From the NCBI GenBank assembly GCA_964639245.1, contig CAZXCU010000003.1, forward strand, positions 186,001-250,000: 64,000 bases of DNA, read 5' to 3'. Made by a program: the position numbers and the translations under genes. Below, piece by piece: positions 39,494-46,805 of the stretch. Under the pieces are notes generated by a model, which was not told the DNA's origin, ran no database searches, and was given only the letters and a program-made list of their open reading frames with translations. This DNA is from SB15 sp964639245 (lineage in GTDB: Bacteria; Chloroflexota; Anaerolineae; Aggregatilineales; J027). Numbering within the stretch: position 1 is the stretch's first letter; each line of letters begins with the position of its first letter.

Positions 39494-40530
39494 GGCGTAT
39501 TTCCGTATAAATGGTCAAAAATCGAGTCAATGGGCGGGTTGGGCGATTGGCTGGCGGTGTCGGTGGCAAGGTCAATTTCGCGGCTGATTTCGGCTTGAAA
39601 TTGGTCAAGTTCCGCTTGTGTCAGAAGGTTGTGCTGGAACAAATAGTCTTGCAGGCGTTGGATAGGGTCACGTTTGCGCCATGTTTCGACTTCTTCCGCC
39701 GTGCGATATTTGCTGTCATCATCGGCGTTAGAATGCGGGCGAAAACGATAGGTTTTGCATTCGATCAGGGTTGGCCCCCCACCCTTGCGGGCTTGTTGCA
39801 TGGCAGCGTTGGCGGCTTCATACACCGCAAAAATATCATTCCCATCCACAATCACGCCCGGCATCCCATACCCCGCCGCTTTGGTCGCCACATCTTTGAC
39901 GGGAACTTCTTTGCTCTGATGCACCGAAATCGCGTACTGATTATTTTCGCACACGAACACCACCGGCAGTTGATGGATTCCGGCGAAATTCATTGCTTCA
40001 TGCCATGCCCCTTCGGAGGTTGCCCCTTCGCCAAAAAAAGTGATGGCGGCAATATCGTGTTGCCCTCTGGCACGGAAACTCAGCGCCAAGCCCACCGCGT
40101 GAACCGGATGACTCCCCACCGAACTTGAACCGCTGACCATCCGAAGCTGGTGACTGCTAAAATGCCCGAACATCTGCCGTCCGCCACTGGCGGGGTCAGC
40201 CTGTTTGCCCATCGCATGAAGGAACATATCCAGCGCGGTTTGCCCGATTGCCATTGCCAGCGCCATATCCCGATAGTACGGAACAATATAATCATGCCCC
40301 ACCCGAATCGCCCATGCACAGCCAAACTGGGCCGCCTCATGTCCGGCGGAGGTTATCACAAAATGGGCTTTGCCCTGCCGACACAGCAGCCACAAACGGT
40401 CATCCACTGCCCGCGCCAGCATCATGCCGCGCAGCCCCATTTTGAGTTTTTCTGGTGTTAAGCCTAATACAATATGTGGGGGAGCATGGCGCGGTCTGCC
40501 ACGTTTGGAGGCAATACGTTTTTCGCTCAC
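39490..40530 (-). CDS. 2-oxoacid dehydrogenase E1 component, alpha subunit
   Basis: 346 aa. The thiamine-diphosphate motif is FFGEGATSEGAWHEAMNFAGIHQLPVVFVCENNQYAIS (GEG...N), and the phosphorylation-loop-like YRFRPHSNADDDSKYRTAEEVETWRKRDPI is typical of BCKDH/acetoin/pyruvate E1 alpha. A GTG start at 40530 has AAGGGAA seven bases upstream; a TTG at 40551 is also in frame. The basic N-terminus (SEKRIASKRGRPRHAPPH) looks AT-hook-like (RGRP) and is unusual. Co-transcribed with E1 beta (4-base overlap). Substrate is uncertain between branched-chain and pyruvate types. Confidence 0.93.
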   Translation of the reverse strand: MSEKRIASKRGRPRHAPPHIVLGLTPEKLKMGLRGMMLARAVDDRLWLLCRQGKAHFVITSAGHEAAQFGCAWAIRVGHDYIVPYYRDMALAMAIGQTALDMFLHAMGKQADPASGGRQMFGHFSSHQLRMVSGSSSVGSHPVHAVGLALSFRARGQHDIAAITFFGEGATSEGAWHEAMNFAGIHQLPVVFVCENNQYAISVHQSKEVPVKDVATKAAGYGMPGVIVDGNDIFAVYEAANAAMQQARKGGGPTLIECKTYRFRPHSNADDDSKYRTAEEVETWRKRDPIQRLQDYLFQHNLLTQAELDQFQAEISREIDLATDTASQSPNPPIDSIFDHLYGNTP

Positions 40531-40679
40531 AATAAGTTCCCTTTCACCCAATAAGTGTTATAAGAAAAACGTTATTTCATCGTTCAGCAACCTTCGCCCT
40601 ACCATACCACAAGTCCACCCACCGCTTCAAAAATTGCGAAAAAACACACGTTTGTACAATTTAGTCAAAACCCTATCTC

Positions 40680-40708
40680 TTGACACTCCCCCATGCACTG
40701 GCTATAGT
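40680..40708 (+). promoter_or_regulatory. Consensus sigma-70 promoter of the sulfur-assimilation operon
   Basis: TTGACA (40680-40685), 17-base spacer, TATAGT (40703-40708). The expected start is near 40714-40716, giving a leader of about 210 nt before the first structural gene. Confidence 0.9.
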
Positions 40709-40735
40709 TAGGTTAACTTGGAGAAAAAGTAATTC

Positions 40736-40822
40736 ATGTTGTTCACCCAAACCACCTGTTGTCTCTGTTGTATGTGTTGTCAAAACATGCCTGATTCGCG
40801 TGGTTTGAGGGTGTTCTGTTAA
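40736..40822 (+). CDS. Cysteine-rich 28-aa leader peptide of the cysH operon
   Basis: ATG 40736 to TAA 40820-40822, with TTGGAGA upstream. Residues 7-15 read TCCLCCMCC: six Cys codons (all TGT) in eight codons, plus a seventh as the last residue. In a genome where Cys is rare this is a regulatory signature: low Cys-tRNA charging would stall the ribosome there. It sits between the promoter and the intrinsic terminator of a sulfate-reduction operon, whose product is cysteine sulfur. It is too short for routine gene callers. The peptide itself probably has no function. Confidence 0.86.
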   Translation: MLFTQTTCCLCCMCCQNMPDSRGLRVFC

Positions 40823-40848
40823 TTCTTTTTGCGAGATGACATTTACCT

Positions 40849-40879
40849 AGCCCTGAGCCACCAACTCAGGGCTTTTTTT
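40849..40879 (+). terminator. Attenuator terminator before cysH
   Basis: AGCCCTGAG (40849-40857), 7-base loop, CTCAGGGCT (40865-40873), then an unbroken T-run to 40879. It is followed 50 bases later by the cysH start, so it must be conditional. Confidence 0.93.
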
Positions 40880-40928
40880 GTTTTTAGCCCAGTACCTTTG
40901 CAGTATCACCCATCAGAAGGAGTTTTTT

Positions 40929-41660
40929 GTGCAAATTAGCCAAGACCAACTGAGCCGTCTGCAAGCCGACTTCGAGACCGCACATCCTTATGAAATCCTC
41001 CAATGGGCGGCGACAACTTTTGGCGATACGCTCGCGGTTGTGACCAGCTTTCAACCCACCGGCATCGTCACGCTGCATATGCTCCAAGAAATCGCCCCAC
41101 AAACACCCGTCCTGACCCTCGATACAGAATTACTTTTTCCCGAAACCTACACCCTGATTGAAACCATCCAAGCCCAATTCAACCTCAATCTGCATCGCAT
41201 CAAACCCCAATATTCGGTGGAAGAACAGGCCGCCCGCTATGGAGACCGCATGTGGGAAACCCAGCCCAATCGCTGCTGCCATCTGCGAAAAGTCGTGCCA
41301 TTGCGGAAAGCCCTTGCGCCCTACGCCGCATGGATAACAGGTTTACGACGCGACCAATCTAGCGGACGCGCCAATGTTCCGGTGATTGATTTCGACACCA
41401 CGCATAATTCCATCAAACTTTCACCGTTTGCGACATGGACAGAATCACGGGTCTGGGATTATCTTCATGCCTACGATTTGCCCTACAACACCCTGCACGA
41501 TCAAGGCTATCCGAGTATTGGCTGCTTCCCCTGCACACAGGCCAGCCAAGATGCCAACGATAAACGGAGTGGACGCTGGGCGAATCAGGAAAAAACCGAA
41601 TGCGGGATTCACCTGCCCCAGACAGCCAACCCATTAGAAGGGCTGCCTTCCGCATCATGA
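40929..41660 (+). CDS. cysH: Assimilatory APS/PAPS reductase, 4Fe-4S type
   Basis: 243 aa. Reduces adenylyl sulfate (or PAPS) to sulfite using thioredoxin. The PP-loop-like ATVVTSFQPTG-type start, LDTELLFPETY, YSVEEQAARYG and ITGLRRDQS are family motifs. Four cluster Cys are present (C116-C117 in RCCHLRK and C199/C202 in GCFPC), typical of the APS-using 4Fe-4S form, and the catalytic ECGIH motif puts Cys at 225. The GTG start at 40929 has AGAAGGAG 6-8 bases upstream; the open frame before it runs through the terminator. First gene of the operon; the next ATG overlaps its stop. No ATP sulfurylase is in the window. Confidence 0.95.
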   Translation: MQISQDQLSRLQADFETAHPYEILQWAATTFGDTLAVVTSFQPTGIVTLHMLQEIAPQTPVLTLDTELLFPETYTLIETIQAQFNLNLHRIKPQYSVEEQAARYGDRMWETQPNRCCHLRKVVPLRKALAPYAAWITGLRRDQSSGRANVPVIDFDTTHNSIKLSPFATWTESRVWDYLHAYDLPYNTLHDQGYPSIGCFPCTQASQDANDKRSGRWANQEKTECGIHLPQTANPLEGLPSAS

Positions 41661-42964
41661 CAGCACTTGTTTTAGCCGCGCATGGTTCGCATATCAGCCC
41701 GCACACCGCTGGAGTCGTCTGGGCATGTGTTGACCAGCTACGGGCATGGGGTGTGGCGGAAGAAATTACCGCGTGTTTCTGGAAAGAAGCGCCGTCTTTT
41801 AGTCAGGTGCTGCACACACTGACCGAATCGCAGGTGGTGGTTGTGCCAATGTTCACCGCACAGGGCTATTTTTCGCGCACGGTGATTCCTTCGGAAATGA
41901 ATATCACGCAATTCCCAGAAAAAACGATTTTTTACACCCCCACCCTTGGCGAACATCCGATGCTGCGGGAGATTGTGGTACAACGTGTAACGGATGTATT
42001 GACCGATGCCGCGCTTGACCCGCACCATGTTACGGTAGCGATTATTGGACATGGCACACGCCGTGACCCCAACAGCCGCACCGCCACCCGTCAACAAGCG
42101 GCATGGTTGCGCGACTCGGCGCTGGTGGCCGATGTCACCGATATTTATCTGGATGATGACCCGTCCATTGAAAGCATTTACACCACTGCTCGGACTGAAA
42201 TCCTCGTGGCTGTGCCATTTTTCCTTGCGATGGGGTCGCATGTGACACAGGATGTACCCGAAGCACTGGGGATTTCTTATAGCGAAAATCCATCGGCGGT
42301 CAACGGCTTTCAGGTCTACTATACGCCTCCTGTGGGTACAACGGAGAGTCTGGCGCAGGTGGTTTTGGAACTCGCCCGTTCAAGCGGCCTCCCCTTTGCC
42401 CCTTCGCCGAGCGAAAAAGTGTGGACGGGTTTTCCAAATTACGGGCGCGAACTGCTCCTCGAAAAAATGCAAAGCGCAGAAAATTTTACGTTCGGCGAAT
42501 TGAGTATCCAGCGTGATTCAGTTCAACCCATCAAGATGACCCATCCAGCGCGGAGTGTGCATCATCCCGCCGAGCTACGAACGGCTGTCCGCGAAAATCC
42601 CTTCCGCCCCCTTGCCACGACCCGCAATTTACCCGCCGATTGGTGCGTTCCGGTGGAATCGGGAGACGACATTCTTCCGATTATCGAAACGATTTATCCC
42701 GGCGCGGTGGCGGATTGGGCGCAACTTTTCGACGGGAAGTTAGAAATTAAAGGGTTGGAAACGGTTTGCCAGCGCCAAGCAGGGATGTTTGCGAATCTGG
42801 CTCAACGGGCATCTGCGGAGCAAATCGAAACCGTGGTTCAGACGGTGTGCGGGCAGTGTATCCGTCATGCCACATGGTATGAAGGCGCTACACCTGCGGG
42901 GGCGATTCCCTGCCCCGAACCGTGTAATTATTGGCTAAGTCAGTTAAAGAAGGTGGTGGTATGA
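41657..42964 (+). CDS. CbiX/SirB-type sirohydrochlorin chelatase with C-terminal Fe-S-like domain
   Basis: 435 aa. Two CbiX half-repeats: ALVLAAHGSHISPHTAGVVWACV at the N-terminus and VAIIGHGTRRDPNSRTATRQQA at about 120-140, each with the metal-binding His of the AHG/GHG motif; VVPMFTAQGYFSRT and VPFFLAMGSHVTQDVPEAL follow the family. It inserts Fe2+ (or Co2+) into sirohydrochlorin. The C-terminal region (about 350-435) has Cys clusters VCQRQAG, VCGQCIRHATWYEG and PCPEPCNYW, resembling the Fe-S extension of DR2241-like chelatases. ATG 41657 overlaps the cysH stop. The product is siroheme for the reductase downstream. Confidence 0.9.
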   Translation: MTALVLAAHGSHISPHTAGVVWACVDQLRAWGVAEEITACFWKEAPSFSQVLHTLTESQVVVVPMFTAQGYFSRTVIPSEMNITQFPEKTIFYTPTLGEHPMLREIVVQRVTDVLTDAALDPHHVTVAIIGHGTRRDPNSRTATRQQAAWLRDSALVADVTDIYLDDDPSIESIYTTARTEILVAVPFFLAMGSHVTQDVPEALGISYSENPSAVNGFQVYYTPPVGTTESLAQVVLELARSSGLPFAPSPSEKVWTGFPNYGRELLLEKMQSAENFTFGELSIQRDSVQPIKMTHPARSVHHPAELRTAVRENPFRPLATTRNLPADWCVPVESGDDILPIIETIYPGAVADWAQLFDGKLEIKGLETVCQRQAGMFANLAQRASAEQIETVVQTVCGQCIRHATWYEGATPAGAIPCPEPCNYWLSQLKKVVV

Positions 42965-43758
42965 GTTTGGGAAAAGTCTACTTAGTGGGGGCGGGGCCGG
43001 GCGATCCCGATTTAATTACCGTCAAAGCCCTCCGATTGATTCAACGGGCGGATGTGCTGGTTTATGACCGTCTGATTCCGCACAGTTTGCTAGATGAAGC
43101 GCCGCGTTCTGCCGAAAAAATTGATGTGGGCAAAGCGCCTAAAAAACAGCGCTTGAGTCAGGAAGGCATTAACCGTGTGCTGGTCGAGTCGGCGCTGGCG
43201 GGCAAAATGGTGGTGCGTTTGAAGGGGGGCGACCCTCTCGTTTTTGGGCGCGGCGGGGAAGAAGCCCTTGCCTGTTATGAAGCGGGGGTGCCGTTTGAAT
43301 TTGTACCGGGCATTTCGAGTTCGTATGCTGTGCCAACTTACGCCGGGATTCCCCTCACCCACCGCGAAATCAGCCGCAGTTTTACCGTCATCACCGGACA
43401 TGAAAATCCCGATGAAACGCAGTTGGAAACATGGTATGAAGGCTTGGTCAAAACGGGCGGCACACTGGTGATTTTGATGGGCGTGTATTATCTGCCGCAA
43501 ATTACCCAGCATTTGATCGCCGCCGGACTGAATCCTGATACCCCCGCCGCAATGATTGAATGGGGAACCGTACCCCACCAGCGCGTGGTTGAGGCCACCG
43601 CCGCCACGCTTGCCCAAACCGCCCAAGAATCGGCGATGCAATCCCCCGCCATCAGCGTGATTGGCGAAGTCGTGAAATTTCGGAGTCTGGGCATGGATTG
43701 GTTCGTGCCACAGGATATACAGGTTGAAAATACCACCTTAGTTGGAGTATTGGAGTAG
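42961..43758 (+). CDS. cobA: Uroporphyrinogen-III C-methyltransferase (SUMT)
   Basis: 265 aa. Methylates uroporphyrinogen III at C2 and C7 to precorrin-2, the first committed step to siroheme. Motifs: VYLVGAGPGDPDLITVKALRLIQRADVLVYDRLI, PKKQRLSQEGIN, VVRLKGGDPLVFGRGGEEALAC and VPGISSSYAVPTYAGIPLTHREIS. ATG 42961 overlaps the previous stop by 4 bases. It is the CobA-only form, without the CysG dehydrogenase/chelatase domain, so precorrin-2 dehydrogenase must come from elsewhere while the chelatase is upstream. Confidence 0.95.
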   Translation: MSLGKVYLVGAGPGDPDLITVKALRLIQRADVLVYDRLIPHSLLDEAPRSAEKIDVGKAPKKQRLSQEGINRVLVESALAGKMVVRLKGGDPLVFGRGGEEALACYEAGVPFEFVPGISSSYAVPTYAGIPLTHREISRSFTVITGHENPDETQLETWYEGLVKTGGTLVILMGVYYLPQITQHLIAAGLNPDTPAAMIEWGTVPHQRVVEATAATLAQTAQESAMQSPAISVIGEVVKFRSLGMDWFVPQDIQVENTTLVGVLE

Positions 43759-43760
43759 AG

Positions 43761-46022
43761 ATGACCACTTGGAAACACACTTTAGAAGGCCAGATCGACG
43801 CAGAACACACCCACGAAATTGATATTTTTGAGGGGCAAATCGCGCTACGCCAGCAAAATAAACTCGATGAAAAAGTCTTTGCCGAAACCCGTCTGCGGCG
43901 TGGTGTATATGGACAGCGCTATGATAATGGACAGCGTGACGACGGCACCCAGATTCAAAAATTGGCTTTTCCCGCCGTTCCCACCAAAGGGCCAGATACG
44001 ATCTGGGATGCGCCGGGAATGCAGCGCATCAAAGTTCCTTACGGTGGGTTGTCGGTGGAACAGTTGGAAGTGCTGGCGGAACTTGCCGATGAATATTCGG
44101 ATGGGATTTTGCATGTCACCACCCGCCAAGATTTTCAACTCCACTATGTTCATATTGAGGACACCCCCGATTTAATGCGGCGCTTGGCGGCGGTAGGCAT
44201 TACCACCATTGAAGCGTGCGGTAATTCGGTTCGTAACATCACCGCCTGCCCGTTGGCGGGTGTTTGCAACGACGAAGGCTTTGATGTCAGCCCCTATGCC
44301 GATGCGCTATTTCATTTTCTGCTGCGTCACGACGACACGCAGGATTTTGGGCGCAAATTTAAAGTCGCTTTTTCTGGCTGCGAACAACACGCCTGCGGTC
44401 TGGTGAAAATGCACGATTTAGGCTTTTTAGCGCGGGTCAAGGATGGCAAACGCGGCTTCACGGTGTTCGTCGGGGGAGGGCTAGGCACAATCCCCTATCA
44501 AGCGCGGGTGCTGGTGGACTTTGCCACAGAGGAAGAAATTTTGCCCCTCTCACAAGCCGTCGCACGGGTCTTTGCCCGTTTAGGCGAAAAACGCAACCGC
44601 AATCGCGCTCGCATTAAATTTCTGGTCGAATCGGTGGGGATTGAGGAATTCCGCCGTTTGGTCGAAGAAGAACTCAAGGTGCTGCCCCCCGATGCACGCT
44701 GGGCTGACTATGTAGGCACGATAGAAGATTTTAAAAATTCCCCCGAAGCCGCCCTCAGTGAACAACCCGTACCTGTGCTGGACGAACACTATGAGGAGTG
44801 GCTGCAAACGAATGTCTATGCCCAACGTCAGGCCGGTTACAGTGTCATCACGCTGAATTTGCCGTTGGGCGATTTGACCTCCGACCAAGCCTATGCGCTG
44901 GCGGATATTGCCCGTTTGTATGTGGGCGACAATATTCGTACCACCGTCGAACAAAATATCGTGCTGCGCTGGGTCGCCAATGAGCATTTACCCGCCGTGT
45001 ATGCCGCGCTGCGTCAGGCCGGATTGAGTGAACCCGGTGCAGGCACGATTCTTGATATTACCAGCTGCCCCGGTACGGATACCTGCAAACTGGGCATTGC
45101 TTCGTCACGGGGGTTGTCCCGCGAACTGCGAACACGCCTTGCCGCGCAAAATGCCAGTCTGCCAGAAGCGGTCAAAGATTTACGGATTAAGGTCAGCGGG
45201 TGCTTCAATTCCTGCGGTCAGCATCATGTGGCGGATATTGGCTTTTTTGGCAACAGCCGCCGCGCAGGAAATCATAAAGTGCCGCATTTCCAACTCGTCT
45301 TGGGTGGGCAGTGGGAAGAAAACGCGGGTAGTTTTGGCCTAGCGGTGGGCGCAGTTCCCGCCAAGCGCGTGCCGGATGTGCTGGATGTGATTACACGGCG
45401 CTACGCCACCGAACGGGAACGCGGCGAAAACTTCCAAACATGGATTAAACGCCTTGGGCGCGTCGAAATTAAGGCCATGCTCGACCCCTATGTGAGTTTG
45501 CCCACCATTGAGGAACAGCCCGAATTATTCACCGATTGGGGCGATGCGCGGGTATATTCGATCAACGACATTGGAATCGGGGAATGTGCGGGCGAAGTGG
45601 TTTCGCTGTTTTCAATGGAAATTACACGGGCGGAATCGCGCCATTTTGAAGCACTGGTGGCGCTGGACGAAGGTGACTTTGAAGCGGCAGATGCCCACGC
45701 ATATCAGGCGATGTTGCTGGCAGCCCGCGCCCTCATTCGCGCCCGCAATTTTATCGTTGGCAGCGAACCTCACCAGATTGTGGCGGAATTCAAAACCCGC
45801 TTTTATGAGACCGAATTGTTCTTTGATAAATACGCCAAAGGCAAATTCGCCCAATATTTCTTCAATCGGCATGAAAATCCCCCCACTGAATTTACCCATG
45901 CGGTGGCTTACCGCCAGATTGAAGAAGCCCGTTTGTTCCTTGAGGCGTGCCATGAATGCGAATCGCGCTTGAGTGCCACCCCGACCCTCCTCACTTTGGG
46001 AGCGCAAAATGAAAAGGTTTAG
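43761..46022 (+). CDS. Siroheme sulfite/nitrite reductase with C-terminal HEPN-like extension
   Basis: 753 aa. Six-electron reduction of sulfite (or nitrite) in the cytoplasm. Two ferredoxin-like plus siroheme/4Fe-4S repeats: the N-terminal ACGNSVRNITACPLAGVCNDEG and FSGCEQHACGLVKMHDLGF; the C-terminal cluster Cys in DITSCPGTDTCKLGIASS and KVSGCFNSCGQHHVADIGFFG (C-x5-C and C-x3-C). Residues about 625-745 form an added helical domain (SRHFEALVALDEGDFEAADAHAYQAMLLAARALI...FFDKYAKGKFAQYFF...AYRQIEEARLFLEACHECE) resembling a HEPN bundle. Context with cysH favours sulfite. It begins 3 bases after cobA. Confidence 0.93.
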   Translation: MTTWKHTLEGQIDAEHTHEIDIFEGQIALRQQNKLDEKVFAETRLRRGVYGQRYDNGQRDDGTQIQKLAFPAVPTKGPDTIWDAPGMQRIKVPYGGLSVEQLEVLAELADEYSDGILHVTTRQDFQLHYVHIEDTPDLMRRLAAVGITTIEACGNSVRNITACPLAGVCNDEGFDVSPYADALFHFLLRHDDTQDFGRKFKVAFSGCEQHACGLVKMHDLGFLARVKDGKRGFTVFVGGGLGTIPYQARVLVDFATEEEILPLSQAVARVFARLGEKRNRNRARIKFLVESVGIEEFRRLVEEELKVLPPDARWADYVGTIEDFKNSPEAALSEQPVPVLDEHYEEWLQTNVYAQRQAGYSVITLNLPLGDLTSDQAYALADIARLYVGDNIRTTVEQNIVLRWVANEHLPAVYAALRQAGLSEPGAGTILDITSCPGTDTCKLGIASSRGLSRELRTRLAAQNASLPEAVKDLRIKVSGCFNSCGQHHVADIGFFGNSRRAGNHKVPHFQLVLGGQWEENAGSFGLAVGAVPAKRVPDVLDVITRRYATERERGENFQTWIKRLGRVEIKAMLDPYVSLPTIEEQPELFTDWGDARVYSINDIGIGECAGEVVSLFSMEITRAESRHFEALVALDEGDFEAADAHAYQAMLLAARALIRARNFIVGSEPHQIVAEFKTRFYETELFFDKYAKGKFAQYFFNRHENPPTEFTHAVAYRQIEEARLFLEACHECESRLSATPTLLTLGAQNEKV

Positions 46023-46536
46023 TGTCAAACAATTTATTCAGGGAAATGTCCCTTTTGACTCCGACGCGCTGATTCCGGTGTTCCATCGCTGGATTCAACA
46101 GCGTTTGCTGCCGGAACTGCTCATTGATGTGGCAGATTATCGCCATGTCAAAAATGGGCCCAGTGTGCTGCTCATCGGACATGAGGCGGATTATGTGTTC
46201 GATGAACGTTACGGGCAGGCGGGTCTGGCCTACATTTATAAAAGACCGTCCAACGATTCTCTGCCAGTGCTGTTGAGTCATGCTTTTGAACGTTTAAACC
46301 ACGCGGTTCAACTTTTAGAAGCAGAGTCGAGTCTCGGCGGGGTGCGTTTTGACACCGCTGGAGTGCAGGTCATTTTCTTGGATCGGCTGAACGCGCCCAA
46401 CCGACCAGAAATCTTTGAGACCCTGCGGCCCGGTGTCCTCAGCGCGGCGACTCAGTGGTTTCAAACCAACAAGGTACAGTTGGACTCGACTGAGGCTGAC
46501 CCGCGTAAATGCCTAACGGTACAAATCACAAAATAA
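46009..46536 (+). CDS. Conserved hypothetical protein, last gene of the sulfur operon
   Basis: 175 aa, not assigned. Pattern: FSVKQFIQGNVPFDSDALIPVFHRWIQQRLLPELLIDVADYRHVKNGPSVLLIGHEADYVFDERYG, then GLAYIYKR and LEAESSLGGVRFDTAGVQVIFLDRLNAPNRPEIFETLRPGV. The LLIGHEADYVFD and LGGVRFDT blocks look like conserved active or binding sites. ATG 46009 lies 14 bases inside the reductase gene, so it is translationally coupled and very likely functions with it. No membrane segment. The operon terminator follows. Confidence 0.82.
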   Translation: MKRFSVKQFIQGNVPFDSDALIPVFHRWIQQRLLPELLIDVADYRHVKNGPSVLLIGHEADYVFDERYGQAGLAYIYKRPSNDSLPVLLSHAFERLNHAVQLLEAESSLGGVRFDTAGVQVIFLDRLNAPNRPEIFETLRPGVLSAATQWFQTNKVQLDSTEADPRKCLTVQITK

Positions 46537-46576
46537 GGTAACTCACTTTCACATATCGTTTTGGTGAGTATTTTTG

Positions 46577-46636
46577 ACCCCACCCGCCCTCCTTCCCGAC
46601 AGCATGGGACAGGAGATGAGGGTGGGGTATTTTTTT
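46577..46636 (+). terminator. Terminator of the sulfur operon (R3-derived palindrome)
   Basis: ACCCCACCC (46577-46585) pairs with GGGTGGGGT (46620-46628), followed by ATTTTTTT. The sequence, together with TAACTCACTTT at 46539, is a diverged R3 element apparently serving as terminator. Confidence 0.72.
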
Positions 46637-46805
46637 GAGCCGCTGTGTGAGGATACAACTTCGCTATTTTTCCTCACCACGCACGGCCTAACCGCCAGGG
46701 CTATGCGCCTTTTGGGGTAATTTCAAATCTTTTTCACAACGCAAATTCTCATTTTCACCTATACTAGAGAGTTAGTAAGGTTGTATTTACCATAGTGGGG
46801 AAGAC

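Larger units (their letters stand above)
40714..40880 (+). promoter_or_regulatory. Cysteine-responsive transcription attenuator
   Basis: Four mutually exclusive RNA segments fit the trp/his-type logic. Segment 1, CACCCAAACCAC (40744-40755), lies in the leader ORF just before the Cys codons. Segment 2, GTGGTTT-ga-GGGTG (40800-40813), is near the ORF end; 1:2 forms 12 bp with a two-base bulge. Segment 3, AGCCCTGAG (40849-40857), can pair with TTGAGGGT of segment 2 (seven pairs, one mismatch: antiterminator) or with segment 4, CTCAGGGCT (40865-40873), to form the terminator. Ribosomes stalled at Cys codons cover segment 1 and free 2 for 3; fast translation covers 2 and allows 3:4. Confidence 0.88.

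Noticed and set aside
34216..40551. Several long antisense open frames opposite sound genes (for example 39511-40128, 15457-16278 and 58553-59602)
   Set aside because: They are mirror frames of GC-rich genes with strong family homology; none shows recognisable domains or ribosome sites.
40736..40822. Cys-rich small protein as a metallothionein-like or zinc peptide
   Set aside because: Its place between a promoter and a conditional terminator of a cysteine-synthesis operon, plus segments within it that form alternative helices, fits a leader peptide far better.
40878..40928. Upstream start for cysH
   Set aside because: That segment begins in the terminator T-tract and lacks a ribosome site, whereas GTG 40929 has AGAAGGAG at proper spacing.
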